This document shows positions 16,114 to 25,915 of a DNA stretch of 47,653 bases, one piece after another. Under the pieces are notes generated by a model, which made no database searches, had not been told where the DNA came from, and worked only from the letters and a program-made list of their open reading frames with translations. Each line of letters starts with the position of its first letter. Position 1 is the stretch's first letter. The translations under genes and the position numbers were made by a program. Origin of the DNA: a delta proteobacterium NaphS2 (lineage in GTDB: Bacteria > Desulfobacterota > DSM-4660 > Desulfatiglandales > Desulfatiglandaceae); the NCBI GenBank assembly GCA_000179315.1, contig ADZZ01000633.1, forward strand, positions 1 through 47,653. The letters are read 5' to 3'.

Positions 16114-17791
16114 GACCTGTGCGGTTGAAGATCCAGAACCTACAGCCGCTACCAAGTTGAGTTGGCGACGAGTTTGAATTCAAGTTCGTTTTTCTCGAAC
16201 CAGTTCTTTGTCTCTCGGTTTCTTTTCAGTGCCGTCAGCGAAGCAAGCGCGACAGAGCCTGGTTTCGACCAACTCATTCCGTTATGCTTCTGGCGTTCAG
16301 AAACGATGAGATCATTCATCTTCTCTCCAATATTGCTCGAATTTCGAAGACCCAGCTGTTTCCTTATCGCATAACACGGAATATAAGGTTTGTTTCGATG
16401 GAGATATTGCACCAGCTTTTCCAATACAGATTCGTTCTTTATTTGACTGGGTTCCATTTCTTCGAGCAGCGCCATGGCTTTATCCGTCAAACCGTTCCAT
16501 AATAACGGGAGAAGTCTCTCCAACGTATCATTCCTGATGATTCTGCCTTTCATGGCCATGCTCAGTTGCTCTTTGCATTTCTTCTCCAAGTGATACCAAT
16601 CCAGAATGATCCCTATATCTTTGCACCAATTGAAGCATTTGAGAATCGTCTCGTTTAGCGTCTTATGACCATCCGTGAAGAACTGCAAGCGGTTTCCAAT
16701 CAGGCCATTATTGAAGACAAAGGCTATCAAATAGCAAAGGACTGTCTTTATCCCATAACCGTTCAACGTATACGCACCATCTGCATTGGAAACGTGGGCA
16801 ATCGTATTGTGAACATACTTCAGTTTTCTCTCTTCAGATCTTCCACCTTTTTGACGGTTTTCTTCCTGCCTTTTAACATTCACATCGTCTATGGAAACAT
16901 TCGTCGTCTTTTCAGGGTCTTCATAGCAGACACAGTTCTCCAAAGCCTCTTCTCGAATATCGCTTGCAACGCATTTCTCCGCCGCCTCACGGATTTTATC
17001 CCTATCCAGGGTGACCGGGTCATTCCGCACATAATCGGGATTACTCCCATTGTAAACGCCATTTTCACCAAACCCGTTCTTTTCCAAAATCCGCCTTGTT
17101 TTTTCTTCCAAATAATCGATCACATGGGATCCTTCTTTCTCCGTATTCTCTTGAAGGGTTCGATAAGGCGTTCCCCCTTGGTCCTGGTAGCGAATCCGGT
17201 TGATCAATTCTGCTGTCTTGCGGTATGATTGCTCTGTGTCTCCATAACTCATTGCAATTTCTTTAAAACCTGTCGTCTTGTAAAACTCCTTACCTTTCAA
17301 TTCAGGAAAAATATCTTTGCTTGTATCGTATTCAGCCCCAACCCGGTGTGTTACAAACTCAAACCGGCCTACTTCACCGTCCACCTTGTACGGTTTCGGA
17401 TTCGCTACGACTTCTCCTGTTCCGGCTTCTTTAAAAGCCTTTTTTTTGAGACCTCGGACAAGTGTTTTGATATCGCATCACGTATTGTGGGATGCGCCGC
17501 CAGTAAGACCGATTGCTCACACTTGTCAATACTCATTGCATCCTGTTCACTGATCGTCATCGTAAAGCCGCCATTCTTCTCCTTTACCGGACCATGCTCC
17601 CTGACATCGTCATCACATTCGATCAGCTCAATGTTAACCTTCACATTGTATTTGCCCATTTGGCAGTTCCTCCTCTTTTCCATGGAGATATAGATCTACC
17701 AAATCATGACATTAATAGGCGTAAACGTCCAGCCCTTTCTGCATCATCAGCAACTCATTGCGAAAATTAACAATTCTTAACCACACAGGTC
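16114..17791 (-). mobile_element. nested insertion sequence with 10-bp target duplication
   Basis: 1678 bp with terminal repeats GACCTGTGCGGTTGAAG and, from the other side, GACCTGTGTGGTTAAGA. Flanked by direct repeats GAAACTTTTC (16104-16113 and 17792-17801). It has inserted antisense into the host transposase. Confidence 0.88.
16149..17683 (-). CDS. transposase of the nested IS, two frames joined by -1 frameshift
   Basis: Upstream frame 17683-17405 (92 aa, MGKYNVKVNIELIECDD...) and downstream frame ending at 16149. The two overlap at an A8 run (CAAAAAAAAGG, about 17434-17445), where a -1 slip on A-AAA-AAA/G continues as KKAFKEAGTGEVVANPKPYKV. The product would be near 510 aa. Downstream landmarks are SIDDVNVKRQ, FFTDGHKTL, ILDWYHLEKKC and GMSWSKPGSVALASL with the expected acidic residues. 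The C-terminal pattern recalls ISKra4-type transposases, but the family is uncertain. An A-run frameshift between two frames is common in insertion sequences. Confidence 0.75.
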
Positions 17792-18931
17792 GAAACTTTT
17801 CGGCTCAGCCCGTCATAGCCATGTCATGAGCTACGTTCTTGACGAAGGATTGGCCCTGTTTGCCGGCTTGAATATCATCCCCAAAAGGGCTTTCCAAACT
17901 GAATACAGTTGCCGGGTGGATCCCAGATCCTATCCACGAATGATGCGCCGCTGGTTTGACGCCATGGCCAATCTGGGTCTCGACCAAGGCACCTCTTTTG
18001 ACCTGGACTTTCACACGATCCCTTTTCATGGTGAAGAGGCCCTGGTTGAGAAACATTATGTCTCAAAACGGAGCAGACGTCAAAAAGGCGTTCTGGCTTT
18101 TGTGGCTCAGGACGCATCAACCCGGGTTTTCTGCTACGGCAATGCCGATGTCCGAAAAGAGGATCAAAACGATGAAATCCTCAAATTCATCGATTATTGG
18201 AAAGAACGAACCGGTCATTTGCCCGGCGAACTGATTTTTGATTCGAAACTGACAACTTACGCCAACCTGAACAAATTGAACCAGTTGGGAGCACAGTTCA
18301 TGACCTTGCGGCGCCGCTCCAGAAAAATGCTTCAACAGGTTCGAAGTGAGCCGGTCTCTTCATGGAGGCGCATTGAATTAGAGAGTGTGTCCCGCATCTA
18401 CAAGACTCCCAGAATCCTTGACAGCACTATAGACCTGAAGGATTATGATGGGCCAATTCGACAGATTGTAATTACAGATCTGGGCCATGAAGACCCCACT
18501 TTCTTATTGACCAATCAGATGACGCGATCGGCCCGCAAACTCATCCAGCGGTATGCCGAGCGAATGATCATTGAGAACAATATTGCCGACGGAATCGACT
18601 TCTTCCACATGGATGCCCTGTCTTCAGCGGTAGCCATGAAAGTGAACCTTGACCTCCAGCTTACCCTGATGGCCAGCAGTCTCTATCGCTTACTCGGTTC
18701 CAAGCTCGGCAGTAGATATCAAAAAGCCAAATCTCGTCATATATTCAGGGACTTCATAGATGCGACCGCCACTGTTATCATTACAAAAAAGGAAATCATC
18801 GTAAAGTTCCAGAAGCGGGCGTGCAACCCCTTCCTGATCGCGGCGGACTATGAAAATATTGATGTTCCGATACCATGGCTCGGGAGAAAAAAACTCCAGT
18901 TTGTCTTTGGCTAAAGCTCCATGGTGTTAAG

Positions 18932-19138
18932 TCAAAAAGCTAACATGGGAATCCAGGCTAGTTGTGATTCAATATGACCCTGGAGCTCCATATATCTTGG
19001 CAAATTTACTTCATCAGGTTCGTATTTAACGGCTCTTTTGATAGCGACCAAAGCTAAATCTGGAGAAATATTACCCATGAAAGAGTGGGCTTTCATCCAA
19101 TTCCAATGCGCAATATACGATTTGATAAACTTCAGCAT
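18932..19138 (-). pseudogene. 5' part of a small cassette gene, cut by an insertion sequence
   Basis: From the ATG at 19138 the frame reads LKFIKSYIAHWNWMKAHSF...LPRYMELQGHIESQLA, then enters the insertion sequence at 18957. Before insertion the frame would have continued for some 16 codons to a stop (reconstructed tail GNRKLAVQTFFQQVKL), giving about 76 aa. No function recognised. Confidence 0.5.
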
Positions 19139-19148
19139 CGATTTAAAA

Positions 19149-19205
19149 ACATAACGAAAAAATCAGCCGCCGAGGTACGAGGTCGGCTGGATTGCCTGGT
19201 TGGCA
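19149..19205 (-). other. attC site
   Basis: ACATAAC to GTTGGCA. Minus-strand left arm AATCCAGCCGACC against AATCAGCCGCC: an extra C and an extra A, the canonical asymmetry. It belongs to the two-gene cassette 19240-22802. Confidence 0.92.
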
Positions 19206-19239
19206 TCGTTTTCGTAGTATCACTGGTTAAGGATTGATT

Positions 19240-19310
19240 CTATTCTTTTTCGTAATCCTTTCTGTTCGGAAACCAGAGGTCATAGTCCTTTCCAGCAATT
19301 GATGAATATG
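19240..19310 (-). pseudogene. 3' remnant of the 187-aa membrane protein gene
   Basis: Reads YSSIAGKDYDLWFPNRKDYEKE and stops at TAG (19240-19242). Joined to 21760-22252 across element copy 3 it continues the frame exactly (493 + 71 = 564 bases, 188 codons including the stop), so it is the displaced C-terminus of that gene. Confidence 0.93.
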
Positions 19311-19460
19311 TTGGACGAAGCCGCTACGCGGCAGACAATTCCAGCGATTTTTTTCTCCCAGATTAACCTGCTGTAATCTCCTCCAACTTTGTAATAAAAA
19401 GAAATCATCAAGGAAGGCGCATTTGCCTTTCATTTCAATCATTACAAGGAGGAGATTACA

Positions 19461-20373
19461 ATGGATACCACCATGCCAAAAAATTCGCAATTCAACAAGT
19501 ATTACCGGAAGCACCAGAAATACCTGAAACTCAATGGATTACGGCCAAAAACCATTGAGGCGTACTCAAGGGCGATCAGGCGAATCGGAAACTATTTCGA
19601 TTGCAGGATCGTCAATCTTACATCCGACCAGTTGCTTGACTATTTTAATGAGCTTCTGGAATGCCATTCCTGGAGTACGGTCAAGCTCGATCTGTATGGT
19701 CTGAAGTTCTTTTACGCCAGGGTACTGGACAAAACCTGGGAAGACATCCCCTTAATCAAACCGCCAAGAACATCCAGGATCCCGGATATTCTATCCATTG
19801 AGCAGCTCAACCGGCTGTTCGCCGAAACCAACAAGTTGAGCTACAAAGTCTTTTTCTTTACCACCTACAGCATGGGGCTGCGCCTTGGCGAAGGAATCAG
19901 GCTGACTGTCGGTGATATCGACTCCGTCAATATGCGAGTTCATATTCGCGACGCCAAGGGCAACAAAGACCGGCTGGTGCCGCTGCCTGAAAATACTCTG
20001 CGCGTGCTGAGAAATTTCTGGCAGGTTCACAAACATCCCCATTTCCTTTTTCCAAGCCGGAAAAGAGGTCTGAATAATGCCCACCTGGTTCAGCAGCCAC
20101 TGGACAGAGGCGGCATCCAGACCGCCATGAAAGCCGTTGTCAGACAACTCGGCATAAAAAAAAATTTCATGCCATTCCCTGCGGCACAGCTATGCAACGC
20201 ATATGCTGGAAGCAGGCGTTGATCTCATTGAATTACAACAGATCCTGGGCCATGTCAGTGTCCTGACCACCACCAGATACACCCATCTGACTTCCAATAC
20301 CGGAAACAATGCCAGCCAGGCCGTCAATACGCTGGCCAACACCTTTGATATAACATGGGGAGGGGTCAAATGA
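19461..20373 (+). CDS. tyrosine recombinase, copy 3 (frameshift at A9 run)
   Basis: Same as copy 1, including Asp90. A9 at 20156-20164; frame 1 ends at 20222; the HRHY frame ends at 20371-20373. Confidence 0.87.
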
Positions 20374-21482
20374 TTCTGCTCTCCTCGATTATCAATGAAT
20401 TCAGGGACCGCTTTTTGGACCGATACGAGAATTCCGTCCTGCCAAGCCATACAAAGGCTCTGCAGACCATGGCACAATGCAGACAAGAATATGGCCCGCA
20501 CATGCTGGCGAAATGTACGGATCACAACTGCGGAAAACAGGTCTATATTCCACATTCCTGTGGCCACAGGAACTGTCCCCATTGCCAGAACCATGAAAAC
20601 CGGCAGTGGATCGAGAATCAGTTGAGCAAGCGCTTACCGGCTCAATACTATCTGATCACCTTCACCCTCCCCAAACAGCTCAGGGATCTTGCCTGGAAAA
20701 ATCAGGCAACAATCTATTCCCTCATGTTTGCCTGCGTCCAGGATCTCCTGAAAACATTTACCCAAAAAGACAAAAAACTCGGTGGAGCAGCCGGCTTTAC
20801 CACCATACTCCATACCCATTCAAGAGCACTCGACTATCATCCTCACATTCATGTTGTCATGCCGGGGGCAAGCATCAATACAAAAACAGCATTATGGCGG
20901 GTCAAATCTTCCGGGTATCTTTTCAGCCACAAGGCTCTGGCGCAAGTCTTCAGAGCAAAGATCCTCCAGGCCATTGTTGACCACGGGCTGAGCGTGCCAG
21001 AAGATTGCCCGAAACAGTGGGTCGTTGACTGCAAAGACGTCGGCAACGGCGACAAGGCAATCATTTATCTTGGCAGATATCTCTACCGGGGCGTCATCCG
21101 GGAACAGGATATTCTGCAATGCGAAAACGGCATGGTCACCTTCAGGTATCTCCATGCCAAAACCGGGCAATACAGAAGCAGGACCGTCACCGGGGAATAT
21201 TTCCTCTATCTGCTCATGCTCCATGTGCTGCCCAAGGGCTTTCGAAGGGCCAGGTGTTACGGTTTTCTCCATCCATGCAGCAAAAAGCTCATCTGTTTTT
21301 TGCAGATGGTGCTCCGGGTTAATCCGCTCAATATGTTTGCCAAGAAATTGAAAGAACGGCCAACAATTACCTGCCCGGTATGCGGAGCGGCCATGAAAAT
21401 TGTCCTGACAAAAATAGCAAAACCGCCGGCGAAGCAGGTCCACCTGCCTTACATGAGCGAACACGGAGAAATCGTTATGTAA
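20370..21482 (+). CDS. tnpA: IS91-family HUH transposase, copy 3
   Basis: 370 aa, same protein as copy 1 with one silent base change beside the HUH motif. Confidence 0.94.
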   Translation: MILLSSIINEFRDRFLDRYENSVLPSHTKALQTMAQCRQEYGPHMLAKCTDHNCGKQVYIPHSCGHRNCPHCQNHENRQWIENQLSKRLPAQYYLITFTLPKQLRDLAWKNQATIYSLMFACVQDLLKTFTQKDKKLGGAAGFTTILHTHSRALDYHPHIHVVMPGASINTKTALWRVKSSGYLFSHKALAQVFRAKILQAIVDHGLSVPEDCPKQWVVDCKDVGNGDKAIIYLGRYLYRGVIREQDILQCENGMVTFRYLHAKTGQYRSRTVTGEYFLYLLMLHVLPKGFRRARCYGFLHPCSKKLICFLQMVLRVNPLNMFAKKLKERPTITCPVCGAAMKIVLTKIAKPPAKQVHLPYMSEHGEIVM

Positions 21483-21702
21483 CCCAGAGCCAACATCACC
21501 GGTTTATGAAAAAGCCCGGTTTCCCCGGTAATGGACACCTATGCGCAAAAAAACTGCATATTCCGCTTCTGAAAGCCTTGTTCTTCAGGCAAATCTATTT
21601 CAAAGAGCATATGGGCAGAAGCAGAAAATCCCTGTCTCACTTCTGTCCTGATCAAGCTGCCTCTTTCAAAAAAGCTGTTTTCTATATATAGTAACCGGGC
21701 TT

Positions 21703-21759
21703 GTCCAACAAACGGTTCAGATTGTGGTTCGCTCCGCTCTCACAATCTAACCTTATTCG
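21703..21759 (+). other. element-borne attC-like right end, copy 3
   Basis: Identical to copy 1. Here it contributes codons NKVRL and a stop to the truncated minus-strand gene. Confidence 0.83.
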
Positions 21760-22252
21760 TTATGTGCGCATGAACACGCTTCAATATGATCTCCAGCTCA
21801 AAAAGATTGGGGATCTGTTTTTTACTACCTGCAAACAACAGAACCTCTTGCCCTGCCCCTAAGACACTCTCATTGTCAATAGGCTCCGCAAGAATCTCAA
21901 AATCTATTGGGCGACCAGGAAATCCAGCTTCTGCAATAGCCTTCGATACGTCTCTTGCTTTCGCAATAGGTTTCCCATCAAAACGAATATTGATAGATTT
22001 GATTCTAGCTGGTCCCATACCGTTGTTGCGAACAAAGAGACCGAAGTATGGTACCGGAGATTGCGAATCCCCGATAGCCATATGCAGAAGTGGTCTCACC
22101 GTGTTTTGCGTTGAATGGTAATTAATAATCAAGGCGAGTGCAGCAACCACAAGAGAGAGACAACTGATTATTATCGGTAATGTTTCTCGCCAAATAACAC
22201 CCCAACGAGGGAAAACACCGTTCTGTTTCTCCGGTATCATAGATTCATTCAC
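21760..22252 (-). pseudogene. membrane-anchored protein gene split by element copy 3
   Basis: The current frame gives 170 aa ending HITNKVRL inside the element. The original protein was 187 aa, ending HITYSSIAGKDYDLWFPNRKDYEKE (tail at 19240-19310). One hydrophobic segment (LPIIISCLSLVVAALALII, about residues 24-42) anchors it with a short cytoplasmic N-terminus. The following domain contains HMAIGDSQSPVPYFGLFVRNNGMGPARIKSINIRF, a pattern common in membrane-anchored beta-sandwich unknowns. The gene begins eight bases after the stop of the upstream gene, so the two form an operon in one cassette. The new tail may leave it partly functional. Confidence 0.85.
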
Positions 22253-22259
22253 TTGAACA

Positions 22260-22802
22260 TCACTGGAATTTGATCGAATTCACAAATATCTCACAAGGAA
22301 AACTTTTACCGAAGACGAATTCAGTGATCACATACAAATTCTGAAGATCTGCTGTTTTAAACTCATGTAATGCAAAGCGATATTCAGAATACATATTGGT
22401 TAAAGTTACTTTCTTTTTCGTCTCTGATCCGTCGTCTGGATCTGTTCTATCTTTTATTCCTATTTCGACTATTTCTCCCCCCTTAGCACCTTTCATCGAT
22501 ATGATAAGGGTTTTAAAATTAGAGAAATTTTTAAACTGCCTTTCTTGGGGAGAGGATTTGGCTTTGCCGACTGTAATAAAGACAGCCCCCCAAGTCTGTC
22601 CAGAAGGGTAGTTCATAACAAATTCGTTTCCGCTGTCTTTGAACCATCCATGCATTCCTTCAGAGGAGTCAACACCTAAATCGAAGCCTGTTGTTAGTTT
22701 ATCCCCATCATATACGACATACTGGCTTTCAGACTGACTATATGTAGTCGTAGATATCAGAATAATAAAGACAACCGTCATTATGTGTTTGCACATTCTC
22801 AT
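22260..22802 (-). CDS. secreted beta-sandwich (carbohydrate-binding-like) protein
   Basis: A 180-aa protein with a signal peptide (core IMTVVFIILISTTTYS, cleavage near QSESQ). The mature part reads like a galactose-binding-like or CBM-type jelly roll: YVVYDGDKL, SGQTWGAVFITVG, FKTLIISMKGAKGGEIVEIGIKD, TLTNMYSEYRFALHEF and FEFGKSF-like FVFGKSFPCEIFVNSIKFQ. Such domains bind sugars in polysaccharide-active proteins; no ligand can be named. AGGAGG precedes the ATG. First gene of a two-gene cassette. Confidence 0.75.
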   Translation of the reverse strand: MRMCKHIMTVVFIILISTTTYSQSESQYVVYDGDKLTTGFDLGVDSSEGMHGWFKDSGNEFVMNYPSGQTWGAVFITVGKAKSSPQERQFKNFSNFKTLIISMKGAKGGEIVEIGIKDRTDPDDGSETKKKVTLTNMYSEYRFALHEFKTADLQNLYVITEFVFGKSFPCEIFVNSIKFQ

Positions 22803-22890
22803 AAGTAATACCTCCTTAACTTTAAGATTTTTTAATTACGTTCTTTATATTCCCCATCCCGCCATTTGTGTCTTTAGCTCCTGATTGATC

Positions 22891-23017
22891 TGCCAACGTT
22901 CAGCTGAGGGGCCGGGAAATGGTTACCTCGGTACTTAAGGGCTATTAAGCTCATAAAAACATTGGCTCTCAAAAGTGGCATGGCTTTTCCCGGTCCCGCT
23001 CAAGCGTCATGTTCGGC
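22891..23017 (-). other. attC site
   Basis: TGCCAAC to GTTCGGC, arms GCTGAGGGGCCGGGAAA and TTTTCCCGGTCCCGCTCAAGC, with extra C and A in the minus-strand left arm. Confidence 0.9.
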
Positions 23018-23335
23018 GTCAAGCCGTGGATCGTCAATCATTTCATATCTGAGAGAAGCTGCCACTGCTTCTACGTCGCGCTCGGAATCGCGGCTATTGG
23101 TCCTCTCTACCTCCCGCTGACTGAGCGTCATGACCTCCCAGTCAAGATTCTCGTTCTCACACCGGATCACAAGGTCCATCCCCATGTTTCGAAGCGTGAT
23201 GCTGTCCCATTCAATGAAGACTGTATCGTCATCAACCTCCTTCACACGTCCTTGCCAACCGCCTATATCTGTCCCGAAATCCGGATCTACAATACCAGAC
23301 TTCACAACCACTGATTCTCCGATCTTTAATGCCAT
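23000..23335 (-). CDS. small SH3-like domain protein
   Basis: A 111-aa protein from the ATG at 23335 (GGAGA upstream), not the further ATG at 23389, which lies in the neighbouring attC. Residues 5-50 (IGESVVVKSGIVDPDFGTDIGGWQGRVKEV, DDTVFIEWDSITL in outline) look like a small beta-barrel of the SH3/KOW kind. Such proteins are common in cassettes and of unknown role. The rest is charged and helical. The last codons and the stop are in the attC. Confidence 0.75.
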   Translation of the reverse strand: MALKIGESVVVKSGIVDPDFGTDIGGWQGRVKEVDDDTVFIEWDSITLRNMGMDLVIRCENENLDWEVMTLSQREVERTNSRDSERDVEAVAASLRYEMIDDPRLDAEHDA

Positions 23336-23373
23336 GACTTTGTCTCCTGAGCCCTTTTCTATCGTGCTTTCCC

Positions 23374-23454
23374 GCCGAACGCTCAGCATAACCGGCTGGA
23401 AAAAGCTGCATAGCGAAGCGGCGCAGCTTTTTCCAGCCCGAGTTGATGCTGTTG
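23374..23454 (-). other. attC site split by element copy 4
   Basis: GCCGAAC, then arms GGCTGGAAAAAGCTGC and GCAGCTTTTTCCAGCC. The outer box G|TTGTGC is divided: TTGTGC is at 25905-25910. Belongs to the DUF4145-like cassette. Confidence 0.88.
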
Positions 23455-23605
23455 TTGGACGAAGCCGCTACGCGGCAGACAATTCCAGCGATTTTTTTTC
23501 TCCCAGATTAACCTGCTGTAATCTCCTCCAACTTTGTAATAAAAAGAAATCATCAAGGAAGGCGCATTTGCCTTTCATTTCAATCATTACAAGGAGGAGA
23601 TTACA

Positions 23606-24518
23606 ATGGATACCACCATGCCAAAAAATTCGCAATTCAACAAGTATTACCGGAAGCACCAGAAATACCTGAAACTCAATGGATTACGGCCAAAAACCAT
23701 TGAGGCGTACTCAAGGGCGATCAGGCGAATCGGAAACTATTTCGATTGCAGGATCGTCAATCTTACATCCGACCAGTTGCTTGACTATTTTAATGAGCTT
23801 CTGGAATGCCATTCCTGGAGTACGGTCAAGCTCGATCTGTATGGTCTGAAGTTCTTTTACGCCAGGGTACTGAACAAAACCTGGGAAGACATCCCCTTAA
23901 TCAAACCGCCAAGAACATCCAGGATCCCGGATATTCTATCCATTGAGCAGCTCAACCGGCTGTTCGCCGAAACCAACAAGTTGAGCTACAAAGTCTTTTT
24001 CTTTACCACCTACAGCATGGGGCTGCGCCTTGGCGAAGGAATCAGGCTGACTGTCGGTGATATCGACTCCGTCAATATGCGAGTTCATATTCGCGACGCC
24101 AAGGGCAACAAAGACCGGCTGGTGCCGCTGCCTGAAAATACTCTGCGCGTGCTGAGAAATTTCTGGCAGGTTCACAAACATCCCCATTTCCTTTTTCCAA
24201 GCCGGAAAAGAGGTCTGAATAATGCCCACCTGGTTCAGCAGCCACTGGACAGAGGCGGCATCCAGACCGCCATGAAAGCCGTTGTCAGACAACTCGGCAT
24301 AAAAAAAAATTTCATGCCATTCCCTGCGGCACAGCTATGCAACGCATATGCTGGAAGCAGGCGTTGATCTCATTGAATTACAACAGATCCTGGGCCATGT
24401 CAGTGTCCTGACCACCACCAGATACACCCATCTGACTTCCAATACCGGAAACAATGCCAGCCAGGCCGTCAATACGCTGGCCAACACCTTTGATATAACA
24501 TGGGGAGGGGTCAAATGA
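23606..24518 (+). CDS. tyrosine recombinase, copy 4 (frameshift at A9 run)
   Basis: Asn90 form. A9 at 24301-24309; frame 1 ends at 24367; the HRHY frame ends at 24516-24518. Confidence 0.87.
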
Positions 24519-25627
24519 TTCTGCTCTCCTCGATTATCAATGAATTCAGGGACCGCTTTTTGGACCGATACGAGAATTCCGTCCTGCCAAGCCATACAAA
24601 GGCTCTGCAGACCATGGCACAATGCAGACAAGAATATGGCCCGCACATGCTGGCGAAATGTACGGATCACAACTGCGGAAAACAGGTCTATATTCCACAT
24701 TCCTGTGGTCACAGGAACTGTCCCCATTGCCAGAACCATGAAAACCGGCAGTGGATCGAGAATCAGTTGAGCAAGCGCTTACCGGCTCAATACTATCTGA
24801 TCACCTTCACCCTCCCCAAACAGCTCAGGGATCTTGCCTGGAAAAATCAGGCAACAATCTATTCCCTCATGTTTGCCTGCGTCCAGGATCTCCTGAAAAC
24901 ATTTACCCAAAAAGACAAAAAACTCGGTGGAGCAGCCGGCTTTACCACCATACTCCATACCCATTCAAGAGCACTCGACTATCATCCCCACATTCATGTT
25001 GTCATGCCGGGGGCAAGCATCAATACAAAAACAGCATTATGGCGGGTCAAATCTTCCGGGTATCTTTTCAGCCACAAGGCTCTGGCGCAAGTCTTCAGAG
25101 CAAAGATCCTCCAGGCCATTGTTGACCACGGGCTGAGCGTGCCAGAAGATTGCCCGAAACAGTGGGTCGTTGACTGCAAAGACGTCGGCAACGGCGACAA
25201 GGCAATCATTTATCTTGGCAGATATCTCTACCGGGGCGTCATCCGGGAACAGGATATTCTGCAATGCGAAAACGGCATGGTCACCTTCAGGTATCTCCAT
25301 GCCAAAACCGGGCAATACAGAAGCAGGACCGTCACCGGGGAATATTTCCTCTATCTGCTCATGCTCCATGTGCTGCCCAAGGGCTTTCGAAGGGCCAGGT
25401 GTTACGGTTTTCTCCATCCATGCAGCAAAAAGCTCATCTGTTTTTTGCAGATGGTGCTCCGGGTTAATCCGCTCAATATGTTTGCCAAGAAATTGAAAGA
25501 ACGGCCAACAATTACCTGCCCGGTATGCGGAGCGGCCATGAAAATTGTCCTGACAAAAATAGCAAAACCGCCGGCGAAGCAGGTCCACCTGCCTTACATG
25601 AGCGAACACGGAGAAATCGTTATGTAA
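24515..25627 (+). CDS. tnpA: IS91-family HUH transposase, copy 4
   Basis: 370 aa, same protein as copy 1, with one silent change in the zinc-binding region. Confidence 0.94.
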   Translation: MILLSSIINEFRDRFLDRYENSVLPSHTKALQTMAQCRQEYGPHMLAKCTDHNCGKQVYIPHSCGHRNCPHCQNHENRQWIENQLSKRLPAQYYLITFTLPKQLRDLAWKNQATIYSLMFACVQDLLKTFTQKDKKLGGAAGFTTILHTHSRALDYHPHIHVVMPGASINTKTALWRVKSSGYLFSHKALAQVFRAKILQAIVDHGLSVPEDCPKQWVVDCKDVGNGDKAIIYLGRYLYRGVIREQDILQCENGMVTFRYLHAKTGQYRSRTVTGEYFLYLLMLHVLPKGFRRARCYGFLHPCSKKLICFLQMVLRVNPLNMFAKKLKERPTITCPVCGAAMKIVLTKIAKPPAKQVHLPYMSEHGEIVM

Positions 25628-25847
25628 CCCAGAGCCAACATCACCGGTTTATGAAAAAGCCCGGTTTCCCCGGTAATGGACACCTATGCGCAAAAAAACT
25701 GCATATTCCGCTTCTGAAAGCCTTGTTCTTCAGGCAAATCTATTTCAAAGAGCATATGGGCAGAAGCAGAAAATCCCTGTCTCACTTCTGTCCTGATCAA
25801 GCTGCCTCTTTCAAAAAAGCTGTTTTCTATATATAGTAACCGGGCTT

Positions 25848-25904
25848 GTCCAACAAACGGTTCAGATTGTGGTTCGCTCCGCTCTCACAATCTAACCTTA
25901 TTCG
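25848..25904 (+). other. element-borne attC-like right end, copy 4
   Basis: Identical to copy 1. The neighbouring gene stops 11 bases beyond the junction and is intact. Confidence 0.83.
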
Positions 25905-25915
25905 TTGTGCAAAAT

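Larger units (their letters stand above)
15478..18914 (+). pseudogene. DDE transposase, interrupted by a second IS
   Basis: Two pieces, 15478-16113 and 17802-18914. Joined with one copy of the 10-bp target repeat they read continuously (GLKLF then GSARHSHVMSYVLDEG), giving about 583 aa. The N-terminal part has HTH-like segments (SKEAAQRFGYTEGSFRVLAHQF and LSIYDISDVLAKEGHKISPVSVSYIL, both in outline). The C-terminal part has RNase-H-fold DDE landmarks: DFHTIPFHG, LIFDSKLTTY and RMIIENNIADGIDFFHMD. Family not assigned; a CTAG duplication suggests an IS4-superfamily or unclassified element. A relative's 5' end lies at 1-1232. Confidence 0.82.
15224..18957 (+). mobile_element. DDE insertion sequence with CTAG target duplication (interrupted)
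   Basis: Terminal inverted repeats CCTGGATTCCCA (15224-15235) and TGGGAATCCAGG (18946-18957) are perfect over 12 bp and flanked by CTAG on both sides (15220-15223, 18958-18961). The element carries one transposase gene on the plus strand that is itself interrupted by a second element (16114-17791). Without that insert the element is about 2.05 kb. The 240 bases before the transposase hold no gene. Confidence 0.87.
19311..21759 (+). mobile_element. attC-targeting IS91-like element, copy 3 (inside a CDS)
   Basis: 2449 bp with the same ends. The junctions G|TTGGAC and TTCG|TTATGT lie inside a reading frame, not in an attC; the original site was AATATG|TTATGTGC. Recombinase with Asp90 and T7 as in copy 1; one private silent change in the transposase (CCTCAC at 20841-20846). 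Confidence 0.94.
23455..25904 (+). mobile_element. attC-targeting IS91-like element, copy 4
   Basis: 2450 bp; T8 instead of T7 in the leader and Asn90 in the recombinase, shared with copies 5 and 6. One private silent change (TGTGGTCAC near 24705). Junctions G|TTGGAC and TTCG|TTGTGC. Confidence 0.93.

Noticed and set aside
16665-17228. Plus-strand 187-aa frame in the nested IS
   Set aside because: Antisense to the transposase, whose motifs are clear.
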